From: Syntrophomonas sp. UBA4922
Lineage (GTDB): Bacteria; Bacillota; Syntrophomonadia; Syntrophomonadales; Syntrophomonadaceae
Assembly (NCBI GenBank): GCA_002398825.1
Contig: DHBS01000006.1
Span: 1 to 48,842 of the forward strand
Reading direction: 5' to 3'
Length of the DNA stretch: 48,842 nt
Shown here: piece after piece, positions 26,067 to 34,988 of the stretch
Layout of the letters: the number at the start of each line of letters is the position of its first letter
Position numbering within the stretch: the first letter of the stretch is position 1
The notes under the pieces: generated by a model
Database searches by the model: none
Seen by the model: the letters and a program-made list of their open reading frames with translations, nothing else
What the model was told of the DNA's origin: nothing
Made by a program: the position numbers and the translations under genes

Positions 26067-26906
26067 CTAAGTTCGAAAAACTACCAGGGCCCCATTAATA
26101 ATGATAATTAGCCCGCCGACCACGGTGAAAACCGTAATGGCTTCCTGAAACAGAAAAGAGCCGGTTAAGGCGGCCACAAAAGGGGTCAGGTAAGATAAAG
26201 CCACCACATGCTGCATACTCACCGTTTTCAAACCATCATAATAGACGATATAGGCAAAAGCTGTGTGCACTAACGAAATGATCAAAACCATGGCAATGGT
26301 ATTGAAATCAATAACACTCTTTACTCTCATGAATGGGAACAAACAGATGGTAGCGATAAGCATCTGGTAATAGACGAAAGTAATGGATTGAATGTTGATT
26401 ATTCTGGCTATGACAGCGATAACAGCCAGTAAGAAGGCCCCTATCAAAGCATAACTGATTCCGGTTATATCCGTATAAGAAATATGGATCAAAGCAGGCG
26501 CAAGCAGCACTCCCACACCGAGCACCGCCAGGACAAGAGCAAAGATGTATCTGCCCTGCATTTTTTCACCCAGTAGCAACGCGGCCAGCAGAACCATAAA
26601 CAGCGGCTGCATATTATACGGGAGTACGGCATTGCTCAGCGAAGTTAAATGAATAGCATAAAAAAACAAGAGAATATCCAGAGTAAAAAGCACTCCCGCT
26701 AAAACGATCAAAGGGCCGTGCCGGGTATGCAGTAAAAGCAAGCGTTCCCTGCGGGGCAGTATCAAGAACAGGGCTATGGCAGCGATTAATACCCGGTAAA
26801 AAGCCAGTTCTAAAGGAGTAAGCCCGCTCCACCGGGTAAATGCCCCAATAGTCCCCCAGATGAAAGCCGCCGCAAATATTTCCAGGTACCCCAGCTTAAT
26901 TCCCAT
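26067..26906 (-). CDS. DMT superfamily (EamA) transporter
   Basis: A 279-residue membrane protein with ten hydrophobic segments arranged as two EamA repeats of five; the first ends near GEKMQGRYIF. Such proteins export metabolites or amino acids. The ATG follows AGGGGGTTTTT, and the whole Shine-Dalgarno is locked in a long stem (26905-26948). The first 12 bases around the start codon are repeated upstream of that stem. Expression is therefore likely controlled at termination or translation initiation (inference). Substrate unknown. Confidence 0.88.
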   Translation of the reverse strand: MGIKLGYLEIFAAAFIWGTIGAFTRWSGLTPLELAFYRVLIAAIALFLILPRRERLLLLHTRHGPLIVLAGVLFTLDILLFFYAIHLTSLSNAVLPYNMQPLFMVLLAALLLGEKMQGRYIFALVLAVLGVGVLLAPALIHISYTDITGISYALIGAFLLAVIAVIARIINIQSITFVYYQMLIATICLFPFMRVKSVIDFNTIAMVLIISLVHTAFAYIVYYDGLKTVSMQHVVALSYLTPFVAALTGSFLFQEAITVFTVVGGLIIIINGALVVFRT

Positions 26907-26963
26907 AAAAACCCCCTGCTAACTGATTATGTCAGCGGGGGTTTTTATATGTTAATTCCCATA
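26896..26963. repeat. 12-bp direct repeat flanking the EamA hairpin
   Basis: TTAATTCCCATA occurs at 26896-26907 and again at 26952-26963, on either side of the stem-loop. Read on the minus strand each copy is TATGGGAATTAA and includes an ATG; the downstream copy is the EamA start, the upstream copy opens a five-codon frame. Confidence 0.8.
26905..26948 (-). promoter_or_regulatory. Hairpin sequestering the EamA ribosome-binding site
   Basis: Stem ATAAAAACCCCC (26905-26916) / GGGGGTTTTTAT (26937-26948) extended by GCT / AGC with one bulged T; loop of 13 bases. On the minus strand the 3' arm carries the AGGGGG ribosome site and runs into TTTTTATG, whose ATG is the EamA start. It has the form of a terminator in both orientations. 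Confidence 0.75.
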
Positions 26964-27010
26964 TGGGCATATTGTCTTTTTTTATCTATATACTGTTTCA
27001 GGTGGTTAAA

Positions 27011-28321
27011 ATGGCCGGGAAAAAAAGCAGACGCCTCAATCGCTATTATATACTTGCGGGGCTGATCTCTCTATTAGTAATAGCCGGATATCTGGGCGGA
27101 ATCAACCGGGTCAGTGCAGGGGTATTTTTTAAGGATATTTACCTGGGAGGCCAAACCCGGCAAGAGGTGGGAGCAACCCTGCACGCTGCCCGGTTTACTT
27201 TCATCGGGCCGGAAGGTCAGGCAGTATCTGTCCCTTTAAAAGAGATGGGGATAGAGCTTGACTATGAACAGATATTTCAGTACGGCTGTCAGCTAAGTTC
27301 AGGACAGCCCTGGTTTCAAAAATATTTTTACTTTTTGCGAATTGAACGGGAAAAGGTGTTTGTTCCGTTTAAGTACCGCATCGATGAAGAGCTGCTGCTG
27401 CAAAATATTGATTTACTGGTTTATAAACTAAGCGGCAAGCCGGAGAATGCGTATTTTAAAGTTGATGCCAATGGCCAGGCCGAATTGATACCTGAAAGGT
27501 TCGGCTACAGTTTTAATCATGATGATATAGAACAAGCCATACGGGAAAACCTGGCTCAAGCACACAGCCCACTTGAAATCATGATCCCTTATGACCAAAA
27601 AAACTCCCCCCGGATAACTATCTCTTCTCTGCAGGAAAAGGGGGTCGAGCAGCTCATGACCTCTTTTACCACCAGTTTTGACGCTACCCTTGAGACCCGG
27701 GTACATAATATCCGGCTGGCATCGGCCAGAATAAACAATTATTTGCTGGAACCCGGCAAAGTCTTTTCTTTCAATGGCCTCATCGGCAACGCGACAGCAG
27801 GAAAAGGCTATAAACCGGCCAATATAATAATCGGCGGGCAGCTGGTCCCGGGGATAGGAGGAGGGCTTTGCCAGATTTCCTCCACATTATATAATGCCGC
27901 ACTGCTGTCCAACCTGGAAATCGTGGAACGCCACAGCCACCAGCTTACCGTACCGTATATCGAACCCGGCAGGGACGCCACTGTCTGTTATCCATACAAA
28001 GATCTGTCCTTTCGCAATAATAAAGACCATCACATTTTGATTACCACTGAGGTGGTTGACGATCGATTAACCATCCGGTTCTTTGGAAGGCCGCTAAATG
28101 AGAGAGTAGAAATAACCACCCGGGTTTTGAAAACATTTCCCCCTCCGCCGGGGAGAAAAGCAGACTCCAAATCAGGCCAGGGAACGGAGGACGAAATGGT
28201 AGGCTATCCCGGCTATCTGGTTGAAGTCTGGAAGACGGTTTACCGGGGGGATGAAAAAGAAGCTGAGGTGAAGCTCTCGGTTGACAGGTATTCGCCCTTC
28301 GAGATGAAAAAAGACCATTAA
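27011..28321 (+). CDS. VanW family protein with peptidoglycan-binding-like region
   Basis: A 436-residue protein with one N-terminal membrane segment (about residues 10-32) and an extracytoplasmic body. Residues 60-190 look like the PG_binding_4 region common upstream of VanW; the VanW domain proper covers about 215-350 (PGKVFSFNGLIGNATAGKGY, GGGLCQISSTLYNAALLSNL, ERHSHQLTVPYIEPGRDAT). VanW proteins are linked to the cell wall but their reaction is not established. The frame reaches back to 26963, but AGGTGG lies properly before the ATG at 27011. It is divergent from the EamA gene and convergent with alr. Confidence 0.9.
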   Translation: MAGKKSRRLNRYYILAGLISLLVIAGYLGGINRVSAGVFFKDIYLGGQTRQEVGATLHAARFTFIGPEGQAVSVPLKEMGIELDYEQIFQYGCQLSSGQPWFQKYFYFLRIEREKVFVPFKYRIDEELLLQNIDLLVYKLSGKPENAYFKVDANGQAELIPERFGYSFNHDDIEQAIRENLAQAHSPLEIMIPYDQKNSPRITISSLQEKGVEQLMTSFTTSFDATLETRVHNIRLASARINNYLLEPGKVFSFNGLIGNATAGKGYKPANIIIGGQLVPGIGGGLCQISSTLYNAALLSNLEIVERHSHQLTVPYIEPGRDATVCYPYKDLSFRNNKDHHILITTEVVDDRLTIRFFGRPLNERVEITTRVLKTFPPPPGRKADSKSGQGTEDEMVGYPGYLVEVWKTVYRGDEKEAEVKLSVDRYSPFEMKKDH

Positions 28322-28366
28322 TTATATCTGAGAAATAAGTTGTTGGCGGCGTTTCCCGCGAAGCAG

Positions 28367-29509
28367 TCATGGCTCGTTCCGGGTGTAAATCCGGGGAACC
28401 CTGGCCTGAATCAGAACCATATATTCGTAGTTTATAAACCCGCAGATTATTTGGGCTATTTCCTCAATGGTTATTTCCTCATCCCCCTGCCGCCCTATCA
28501 GAACCGCCTCTTCACCGATCTCGAGCTTCCCGGGAATATCGGTTACATCTACCATACACTGATCCATGCAGATAGTGCCTATTACCGGGGCCCGCTTGCC
28601 TTTGACCAGTACCTCCCCCCGGTTGGACAGCAAGCGGTTGTAGCCGTCCCCGTATCCCAGCGGAAGGGTGGCGACAAGAGTTTCCCGCCGAGTGGTAAAA
28701 GTCCGGCCATAGCTTATGTTCTCCCCTGCTGCGATCCTCTTAACAGATCCTATCCGAGCTTTCAGCGCCATAACCGGTTTCAGGGGCAAGCGGTCCTGAA
28801 ATTCCGGGTATGAGCCATAAAGAATAATCCCCGCCCTCACCATATCCAGGTGCAATTCTTTATAATAGACCGTGCCTAAGCTGTTGCACATATGTTTTAC
28901 AAGGATCGCCACTCCCCTCTCTTCCAGGCTCTTTACCACGTAATTGAATTTTTGGAATTGTTCCATGGTAAATGAATAACCGGCATGATTTCTTTCGTTG
29001 GTATAGGGGCAATGAGTATAGATGCCTTCGATAAATAAATTAGGCATCTCAGCTATCTCGGCAATCGTATCTACAGCATTCTTTGCAGGCGGAAAACCCA
29101 GTCTTCCCATCCCGGTATCTATCTCGACGTGAATACCGGCTTTTTGGTTCATTTGCCGGGCAGCCCTGGATAATGCCCGGGCTTGTTCCCTGCAATAAAC
29201 CGTCTGGGTTATGCGGTGCTCAATCAGCAGCCGGGAATATTCAAAGGGAGTGTACCCAAACACCACGATGGGCACCTGCGGCTGCCTTTCCCGGATAAAG
29301 ATAGCTTCATCCAGAATGGCAACCCCAAACATATCGATGCCCTCTTCCAGCAGTGGGCCGACGACCCCGGCAATACCCGTACCATAGGCATTGCTTTTTA
29401 CCACCGCCATTATCTTGACCCGGCTGCCTATCAGAGCCCTGATTTGTCTAACATTAAAGGCCAGATTATCCAAACTGATCTCAGCCCATACCGGCCTGAT
29501 GTATTGCAC
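28367..29509 (-). CDS. alr: Alanine racemase
   Basis: A PLP-dependent racemase supplying D-alanine for peptidoglycan. The PLP lysine motif appears as VVKSNAYGTG (usual VVKANAYGHG), the second catalytic base as NISYGRTF, and TLPLGYGDGYNR and GTICMDQCMVDVTD match the C-terminal domain. Small deviations (S for A after the lysine, CNSLG in place of ANSxA) leave room for a related amino-acid racemase. The frame opens at ATG 29524 without a ribosome site; GAGGGGTGA is placed for a GTG at 29509, giving MQYIRPVWAEI, which I prefer. Its neighbour VanW is also wall-related. Confidence 0.9.
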   Translation of the reverse strand: MQYIRPVWAEISLDNLAFNVRQIRALIGSRVKIMAVVKSNAYGTGIAGVVGPLLEEGIDMFGVAILDEAIFIRERQPQVPIVVFGYTPFEYSRLLIEHRITQTVYCREQARALSRAARQMNQKAGIHVEIDTGMGRLGFPPAKNAVDTIAEIAEMPNLFIEGIYTHCPYTNERNHAGYSFTMEQFQKFNYVVKSLEERGVAILVKHMCNSLGTVYYKELHLDMVRAGIILYGSYPEFQDRLPLKPVMALKARIGSVKRIAAGENISYGRTFTTRRETLVATLPLGYGDGYNRLLSNRGEVLVKGKRAPVIGTICMDQCMVDVTDIPGKLEIGEEAVLIGRQGDEEITIEEIAQIICGFINYEYMVLIQARVPRIYTRNEP

Positions 29510-29524
29510 CAGCTCACCCCTCAT

Positions 29525-30012
29525 AATCCGCTTGGACTCATTATCTATTCATCTGCTGAAGCCATAACTGTTGTTATGTAAAGATATGGCCTGATTGAAG
29601 ATATTAAAACCGTGAGTTATTGGAAGGGACGGGTGAGGAAGTGTAAAGATAGAAAGGCACCTGCCACCTCCTGGTAGATGCCATGGCTGGCATCAGAAAA
29701 CAGCAAGCCCCTCCATATCGGTGGGGACTTAATGATTATGGAGTGATGGCCGGGCTTGAGCCGACCTCCCCACAGTATATTAATTGAAACTCACAAGTCC
29801 TCCTCGCTTGCGTAAAATCACCAAGAATAGCTTTTCCATGCTCCAGATAGAACACTATAAAGTTCGGATTATCAGGTGTTTGAAAGGGTATTTACCGCCC
29901 CGATAATAAGCTGCGCAGCCTTTTTGGCATGCAGCATTGGCCCTGTCTCATTTGAACCTTTAGCCCGGGTAGACTAAAAGCATGGCGCGAAAATCCGCGC
30001 CATGCTCAAACA
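29525..30012. other. Intergenic region with several stem-loops
   Basis: About 490 bases with no credible gene. It is rich in pairing potential: GATGCC / GGCATC (about 29682-29699), CCCC / GGGG around 29708-29728, and GGC / GCC pairings at 29747-29764; the minus-strand gene terminator is at 29979-30006. No known riboswitch or structural RNA could be matched by eye. Confidence 0.4.
29974..30006 (-). terminator. Terminator of the flavodiiron gene
   Basis: Perfect 11-bp stem AGCATGGCGCG (29979-29989) / CGCGCCATGCT (29996-30006), followed on the minus strand by TTTAGT, only 6 bases after the stop codon. The T-run is short but the stem is very strong. Confidence 0.8.
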
Positions 30013-32649
30013 TTAATCTATGGGATCGAACATATCTTTGGTAGCGCTGCATACCGGACATATGTCGGGTGGTTCAGGTCCCTCGTGCACGTAGCCGCAG
30101 ACCCGGCATTTCCAGCGATTGCCGCGTTTTTTCCCGCTGCTGTCCCGGCCTAAACTCTGCATTGATTGAGTTGTGTCCACCCGGGGAGCGATGATGATTT
30201 CTCCCACCAGAACTCCATCTTTAAAATAACTGCGCTTAAAGTATTTTTCTACCGGATCGTTGACCTCCACTACCCGGCATTGTTCGGGGGGGAGATTGAC
30301 GTCTCCGATTGAGAATACCTCCATATCAAAAGCAGCCAGCATAGTTGACAGCAGAGGAGCTTTATATTCCAGCCAGTCACCGGCAGCGGCGGCTCCCGCT
30401 ACCCGTCCCATCTCCAGGGAAACCGGCCACAGACCCACCAGCCTGTCCCCGAACTGGGCGCCGTCCCCGGCGGCATAAATATTGGGCAGGCTGGTGCGCA
30501 TACGGCTGTCCACCACCACTCCCTGAGCCACTTCAATGCCGGCATCCTGGGCCAGCTCCACATTGGGCCTGACCCCGGTGGACAATAACACCAGATCTGC
30601 TTCCAACAGCTGCCCGTCATTGAGACGTACGCCCCGTACCTGACCGTCGCCTACTATTTCTTCAGTACCCAGGCCCAGATACAACTTTACTCCTTTGTTC
30701 TCCATCAACTGCTGCAGGCGCAGGGAGGCCGGTTCGTCCAACTGGCGGGGCATCAGGCGCTGATTGTACTCGACAACCGCCACCTCAACCCCGCTGGAGA
30801 CCATTTCCCATACCGCTTCCAGGCCCAACACCCCGCCGCCGATAACCACCGCTTTCTTAGCCGGCTTAATGGCTTCCTTTAAGGCCAGGGCATCTTGAAG
30901 GCTGCGCAGAGCGTAGACGCCGCGGTTTTCCCGTCCTTTGAAAGGAGGGATGTTGCTGCGGGCTCCGGTAGCTACAATCAATTTGGTGTAAGGGATGCTT
31001 TCATTCCGCTCCGTAACCACTGCTTGCTTATCAGGTTCAATCTTCACTATCCGGGTTCCCATCCTCAGTTCCACCCGGTTGTCCGCATACCAGGCCGGAT
31101 CGAATACATACAGCCGCTTATCGGGAAGATCTTCGCTGAGCAGATCGGATAAAGCCGGCCGGTAATAGGGATGATATTCCTCTTCACTCAGCATGAGGAT
31201 GGCCGCGCTGCGGTTGCGCTTGCGAATTGATTGAGCGGCCGACAGGGCGGCAATGCCCCCGCCGATAATCACGAATTTATCCTGAGTGTCGTTGATAAAT
31301 TCATCTTCCATGGACTCGCGAACAAAGTTTTCCGGCCCTACTCCACAGGCCGGGCACACCGCAGGCGGTTCAGCCCCGACATGAATATGCCCGCAGACCA
31401 GACAGCGCCAGCGCTGCATGGACTTATCCTGCTTCTTATCCAGAATGGCCCGTCCAAAATCCATACCCAGCATGAACGCATCCTCCAGATTGCCTTCCCC
31501 TGGTTTGAATCTGACCCGCAAGCCGGGCATAACCTGCATGCGCAGGGCCTGCAGGCGGTTTTCTATGCTGGGCACGGCTTCCCCGCTCCATCCATAGGCG
31601 CCAAAAGCCATAGCCACTTTATCCCCGTGACTTATCGGTGACAAACGGCTGAGCAGCTTCCAGACCTGGGGCAGGGCGTCGCCATTAACGGTATTTGACC
31701 CAAGCAGAAATCCGCTGGCATCTAAAAGATCTTCCGCCACCCGGTCCAACAATTCCGGATCATCAAGCTTGTCTTCTATTAAGCGGTATCTCCTGACATC
31801 AAAATCTCCTATGCTGGTGATTCCGTCAACGATGCTGTTGGCCAGTTTTTCGGTAAAACCATAAATACTCAGGTAGGCAAGCACAATCTTGGGCTTGTCG
31901 CTTTTAGGAATCGGCGTCCGCAGGGACCATTGCCGGTACAAATCGATATAACGGTCGATATCTTTGCGCAATACCGGACCGTGACCGGGCGCCACCATAG
32001 CCAGGGGAAGACCTTTAATCTTATCCAGGGCTTCTAAAACGTATGGCTTGAACGGCCCGATGATGGCGTCAAAGTACTCTTTGTAAGGGGTGAGAAAATT
32101 GCTTTCCATTAAATCATTGAAAAGGCGTTCATCCGGGTAGTGGGAGCCGAATGAATCGCAGGTGAAAAGGATCTGGTCCTCTTCCAGATAGGTATAAATG
32201 GTGTCCGGCCAGTGCAGGAAAGGAGCACTGATAAAGCGCAAAGTTCTCCCCCCTAATTCCAGCCGGTCGCCGTCATTTACTTCCTGGGCTTTAAACGGTT
32301 TATTGGTGATTTCACGCAGAAAAGCGAGAGCGGTTTGACTGCCCAGGACCGTCAAGTTGGGCACCAGGTCGATCAACTTAGCAACGGCTTCAGAATGGTC
32401 CGGTTCAGTATGATTCATGATTAGATAATCGATATCAGCAAGGTTTGCAACACTTTTGACATTCTCCACATACTGGTCAAAAAACTTATCCTCGCACACC
32501 TCCATCAGCACCGTTTTTTCACTGCCTTTAACCAAATAGGCATTATAGCTGGTGCCGATATCGGTGGTCATGACCGCATCGAAAATCCGCAGTTCGGGGT
32601 CGCGCACGCCTACCCAGTAAACATCATCTTTCATTACAATTGCTGTCAT
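30013..32649 (-). CDS. Flavodiiron protein fused to rubredoxin, NAD(P)H:rubredoxin oxidoreductase and a second rubredoxin
   Basis: An 878-residue soluble O2/NO-reducing protein. Residues 1-250: metallo-beta-lactamase-like diiron domain with HTEPDH (about 80) and further ligands in APFLHWPD, FTCDSFGSH and APGHGPV. About 255-400: flavodoxin domain (YGFTEKLANSIVDGI). About 416-450: short-spaced rubredoxin (CLVCGHIHVG...VCPACG). About 465-820: FAD/NAD oxidoreductase (VIIGGGIAALSAAQSI and VVIGGGVLGLEAV). C terminus: a second short-spaced rubredoxin (CRVCGYVHEG...ICPVCS). It can run the whole electron path from NAD(P)H to O2 in one chain. The frame reaches GTG 32745, but AAGGAGAGG and the family N terminus (MTAIVMKDDVYWVG) support ATG 32649. 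Likely oxidative-stress defence. Confidence 0.94.
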   Translation of the reverse strand: MTAIVMKDDVYWVGVRDPELRIFDAVMTTDIGTSYNAYLVKGSEKTVLMEVCEDKFFDQYVENVKSVANLADIDYLIMNHTEPDHSEAVAKLIDLVPNLTVLGSQTALAFLREITNKPFKAQEVNDGDRLELGGRTLRFISAPFLHWPDTIYTYLEEDQILFTCDSFGSHYPDERLFNDLMESNFLTPYKEYFDAIIGPFKPYVLEALDKIKGLPLAMVAPGHGPVLRKDIDRYIDLYRQWSLRTPIPKSDKPKIVLAYLSIYGFTEKLANSIVDGITSIGDFDVRRYRLIEDKLDDPELLDRVAEDLLDASGFLLGSNTVNGDALPQVWKLLSRLSPISHGDKVAMAFGAYGWSGEAVPSIENRLQALRMQVMPGLRVRFKPGEGNLEDAFMLGMDFGRAILDKKQDKSMQRWRCLVCGHIHVGAEPPAVCPACGVGPENFVRESMEDEFINDTQDKFVIIGGGIAALSAAQSIRKRNRSAAILMLSEEEYHPYYRPALSDLLSEDLPDKRLYVFDPAWYADNRVELRMGTRIVKIEPDKQAVVTERNESIPYTKLIVATGARSNIPPFKGRENRGVYALRSLQDALALKEAIKPAKKAVVIGGGVLGLEAVWEMVSSGVEVAVVEYNQRLMPRQLDEPASLRLQQLMENKGVKLYLGLGTEEIVGDGQVRGVRLNDGQLLEADLVLLSTGVRPNVELAQDAGIEVAQGVVVDSRMRTSLPNIYAAGDGAQFGDRLVGLWPVSLEMGRVAGAAAAGDWLEYKAPLLSTMLAAFDMEVFSIGDVNLPPEQCRVVEVNDPVEKYFKRSYFKDGVLVGEIIIAPRVDTTQSMQSLGRDSSGKKRGNRWKCRVCGYVHEGPEPPDICPVCSATKDMFDPID

Positions 32650-32745
32650 AGGCTCATTCCTCTCCTTCATGGATTTCAGCCACTCGGCCGAATTACTGCT
32701 CGAGTCAAAATTTGGGTCATACACCCTCATAACATTCCCATACAC

Positions 32746-32958
32746 TTGATATTTGCGAATACTTTAACAACTTTGCTGCTCTACCTGTATGATGTGGTGT
32801 TCTGTTATAGTCTTTGTCCCATTATAATTCACCCGGCCGGAACAAACCAGAGATAAACTCCGGTAGATAGGGAAGTTGCCACTTAGAATGCCGCAGCTCA
32901 AGCGCCAGGAATAACAATATTCGAATATGTTATGTGTTACATAGTAATAGAGAGGGCT
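32746..32958. other. Divergent promoter region with palindromes
   Basis: No gene. It contains the perfect 12-bp palindrome ATATTCGAATAT (32917-32928) and an overlapping dyad TATGT (32926-32930) / ACATA (32939-32943), about 20-40 bases before the broken membrane-protein gene; these could be operator sites for the MerR regulator encoded downstream (inference). Confidence 0.35.
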
Positions 32959-33367
32959 ATGTTCATGAAAACAAAGATTGAATTAAACTCAAAGGACGCG
33001 AGCTGCCGGCGACTGGGAGTCTATCATCGTCATCATATGGAGTGGCCAGGTTGTCCATATTCTCACCGGCTATGCGGCGTTGTTCGCCGCCATCTGCCAT
33101 ATCACCGAGACGACTGGTCCTGTGCTCTGTCTGGCCATAGCCTTGATCTGTTCGCTTCTGCCTATAGGCCTTCTAAGCCCGATAGGAGGCTTCGGGCGCA
33201 AGCGGGTGATGGCCTTGGCACGGAATCGCAGGTATCGTCTCGTTTGCGCTTGCCATCGTTACCCTGGTGGGGCAGGTCAACATGATTAATGTTGACCCGG
33301 CCCTTGGGGTCGGGTTTATACTGACTGTAAGGTGGGATGACGATGGAGAATCGTATAAAAATCGGTG
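32959..33367 (+). pseudogene. Frameshifted small membrane-protein gene
   Basis: Three reading frames in succession give one coherent hydrophobic protein of about 130 residues: it opens MFMKTKIELNSKD, shifts within about 32995-33012 into a frame reading WESIIVIIWSGQVVHILTGY and onward through LCLAIALICSLLPIGLLSP, then shifts again near 33215-33225 into GIAGIVSFALAIVTLVGQVN, ending TVRW and overlapping the MerR start. Three to four membrane segments are predicted. An ATG with GAGAGG upstream opens it. Two frameshifts suggest a dead gene, unless they are sequencing errors. It probably formed a unit with the MerR gene. I do not recognise the family. Confidence 0.6.
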
Positions 33368-34164
33368 ATTTTATAAAATTAACCGGAAGCACCCTAAAAA
33401 CTATTATTTATTATCACAAGATCGGTTTACTGCCCGAACCGGAGCGCTCTCCGGGCGGATACCGGTTATACGGACCCGCCGAGCTGAACCGCATGCGTTT
33501 GATTAAACGCCTGAAATCGCTGGGGCTTGATCTGCAGCGCATCAAAGAAATAATCGGGGATCTTAACAACACCAAAACTATGCGGGAAATCCTGCTGTCA
33601 CTCCGCATCGAGCTATTAAATGAGAAGAAAACCCTGGAACAACGAGTGGAGAAAATCGATGCATTACTGGGTGAAGACATGGAGCTCTTGAACCAAGATA
33701 TTTTCGTATCCCCTTCTTTCCAAATGATCACCGAGATAATGGGAACGGATCAAATAGAAAAGTACGCCCGGTCCTGCCCGGAAATCTATGACCAGCACCG
33801 TAAATTGTACAGCATCCTGGATGATTTTCAATGGGGCGAGGATTTCCGAGAAGTTTTCCGCATCCTGGCCGAGTATTTTAAAGACCATCCCGACCATTAT
33901 CAGATGGCTTTGGATTTTGGAGCACGCTGGGCAGAACTGACTAACGTTCCTGAAGATGATCCCCGAATAGATGCTCTGGCCCGCGAATCTGCCCTGCTCC
34001 TTGATAAAATGCCGCAGGTGAAGGGACTCATGCTCAGCCGCTCAGGACAGAAAGATCCTTTGAACGGCCTGTATAAGGAGATGGTCGCCGGAGTGTTATC
34101 GCCGGCCCAATTAAAATACCAGCAGCTGGTTGAAGAATATCGCAAGTCGAATCAAGAAGACTAA
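33343..34164 (+). CDS. MerR family transcriptional regulator
   Basis: A 273-residue regulator. The N-terminal winged helix (IGDFIKLTGSTLKTIIYYHKI then RSPGGYRLY, residues 4-50) and the following dimer coiled coil (about 75-110) are typical of MerR proteins. The long C-terminal half (about 115-273) is helical and resembles the TipA-S-like or effector-sensing domains of larger MerR members, with no metal-binding cysteine pattern. The frame begins at ATG 33337, directly against the ribosome site AAGGTGG; ATG 33343 has correct 7-base spacing. It overlaps the end of the broken membrane-protein gene and is followed by a methyltransferase gene, its probable targets or operon partners. Confidence 0.88.
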   Translation: MENRIKIGDFIKLTGSTLKTIIYYHKIGLLPEPERSPGGYRLYGPAELNRMRLIKRLKSLGLDLQRIKEIIGDLNNTKTMREILLSLRIELLNEKKTLEQRVEKIDALLGEDMELLNQDIFVSPSFQMITEIMGTDQIEKYARSCPEIYDQHRKLYSILDDFQWGEDFREVFRILAEYFKDHPDHYQMALDFGARWAELTNVPEDDPRIDALARESALLLDKMPQVKGLMLSRSGQKDPLNGLYKEMVAGVLSPAQLKYQQLVEEYRKSNQED

Positions 34165-34212
34165 GCTCTTTTGGCTAGTATATTTTCGTTTAAGGGCAAG
34201 GAGATAATTTCA

Positions 34213-34887
34213 GTGGAAGGCAAGACAAATACATCCTCATTTAAAATCTATCTGTTTCCCACGATAATGATGATTGTAATGGGCCTCATTCTGTTTCTTC
34301 CCGCTGGGACCTTACGATACTGGCAGGCCTGGATTTATTGGGTGATGTTTTCGGCCGTAACTTTTTTTATTACCGCTTATTTCGCCAAAAGAAGCCCCGA
34401 ACTACTAGCCAGGCGATGGCAGCATAAAGACCAGGAAACCGTGCGGAAAATACCTGGTTTGTTAAACCTTTTTCCCCTTTTTTATTTCGTAGCCGGTTTT
34501 GATTTTCGGTTTCACTGGTCAACGGTGCCGGTTTGGATAGTTATTGCAGCTAATCTTATAGCTTTTCTGGGTTACGTTTTTATCGTCATAGTTTTTAGGG
34601 AAAACAGCTACGCTTCCGGCAACATAAAGGTTGAGGATGAACAGCAGGTTGTAGCAACCGGCCCCTACGCCATAATACGCCATCCCATGTACACGGGGAT
34701 GTTGATAATGGTTTTATTTGCTCCCTTGGCTTTAGGTTCCTATTGGGCTTTAATACCCAGTCTTCTTATCATACCATGGACGGTGATTAGAATAAAAAAC
34801 GAAGAAGAACTGCTTTTGCAGGAGCTCCCGGGCTATAAAGATTATTGCAACAAGACCCCTTATCGTTTAGTTCCGGCCATTTGGTAG
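34213..34887 (+). CDS. Isoprenylcysteine carboxyl methyltransferase-like membrane protein
   Basis: A membrane protein of about 225 residues in the ICMT/PEMT-like methyltransferase family. Four to five hydrophobic segments precede the conserved SAM-binding C-terminal signature: VATGPYAIIRHPMYTGMLI, then NEEELLLQELPGYKDYC and PYRLVPAIW. Bacterial members act on lipids or unknown small molecules; no prenylated-protein substrate is expected. The frame opens at TTG 34171 with no ribosome site; AAGGAG is placed for GTG 34213, which I prefer. It follows the MerR gene closely and may be its regulated partner. Confidence 0.85.
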   Translation: MEGKTNTSSFKIYLFPTIMMIVMGLILFLPAGTLRYWQAWIYWVMFSAVTFFITAYFAKRSPELLARRWQHKDQETVRKIPGLLNLFPLFYFVAGFDFRFHWSTVPVWIVIAANLIAFLGYVFIVIVFRENSYASGNIKVEDEQQVVATGPYAIIRHPMYTGMLIMVLFAPLALGSYWALIPSLLIIPWTVIRIKNEEELLLQELPGYKDYCNKTPYRLVPAIW

Positions 34888-34988
34888 ATAATTGGTTTTT
34901 ATGCTGTTTAGCGACTTCCTTAAAACTGTCGTACGTTCAAGGTTGCAAAGAATGATTAGAGAAACCTCAGAATGGAGGGAAATATATC

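Noticed and set aside
32932..33285. Intact 117-codon gene
   Set aside because: Only the first few codons and none of the hydrophobic segments lie in this frame; the coherent protein needs three frames, so it is called a pseudogene.
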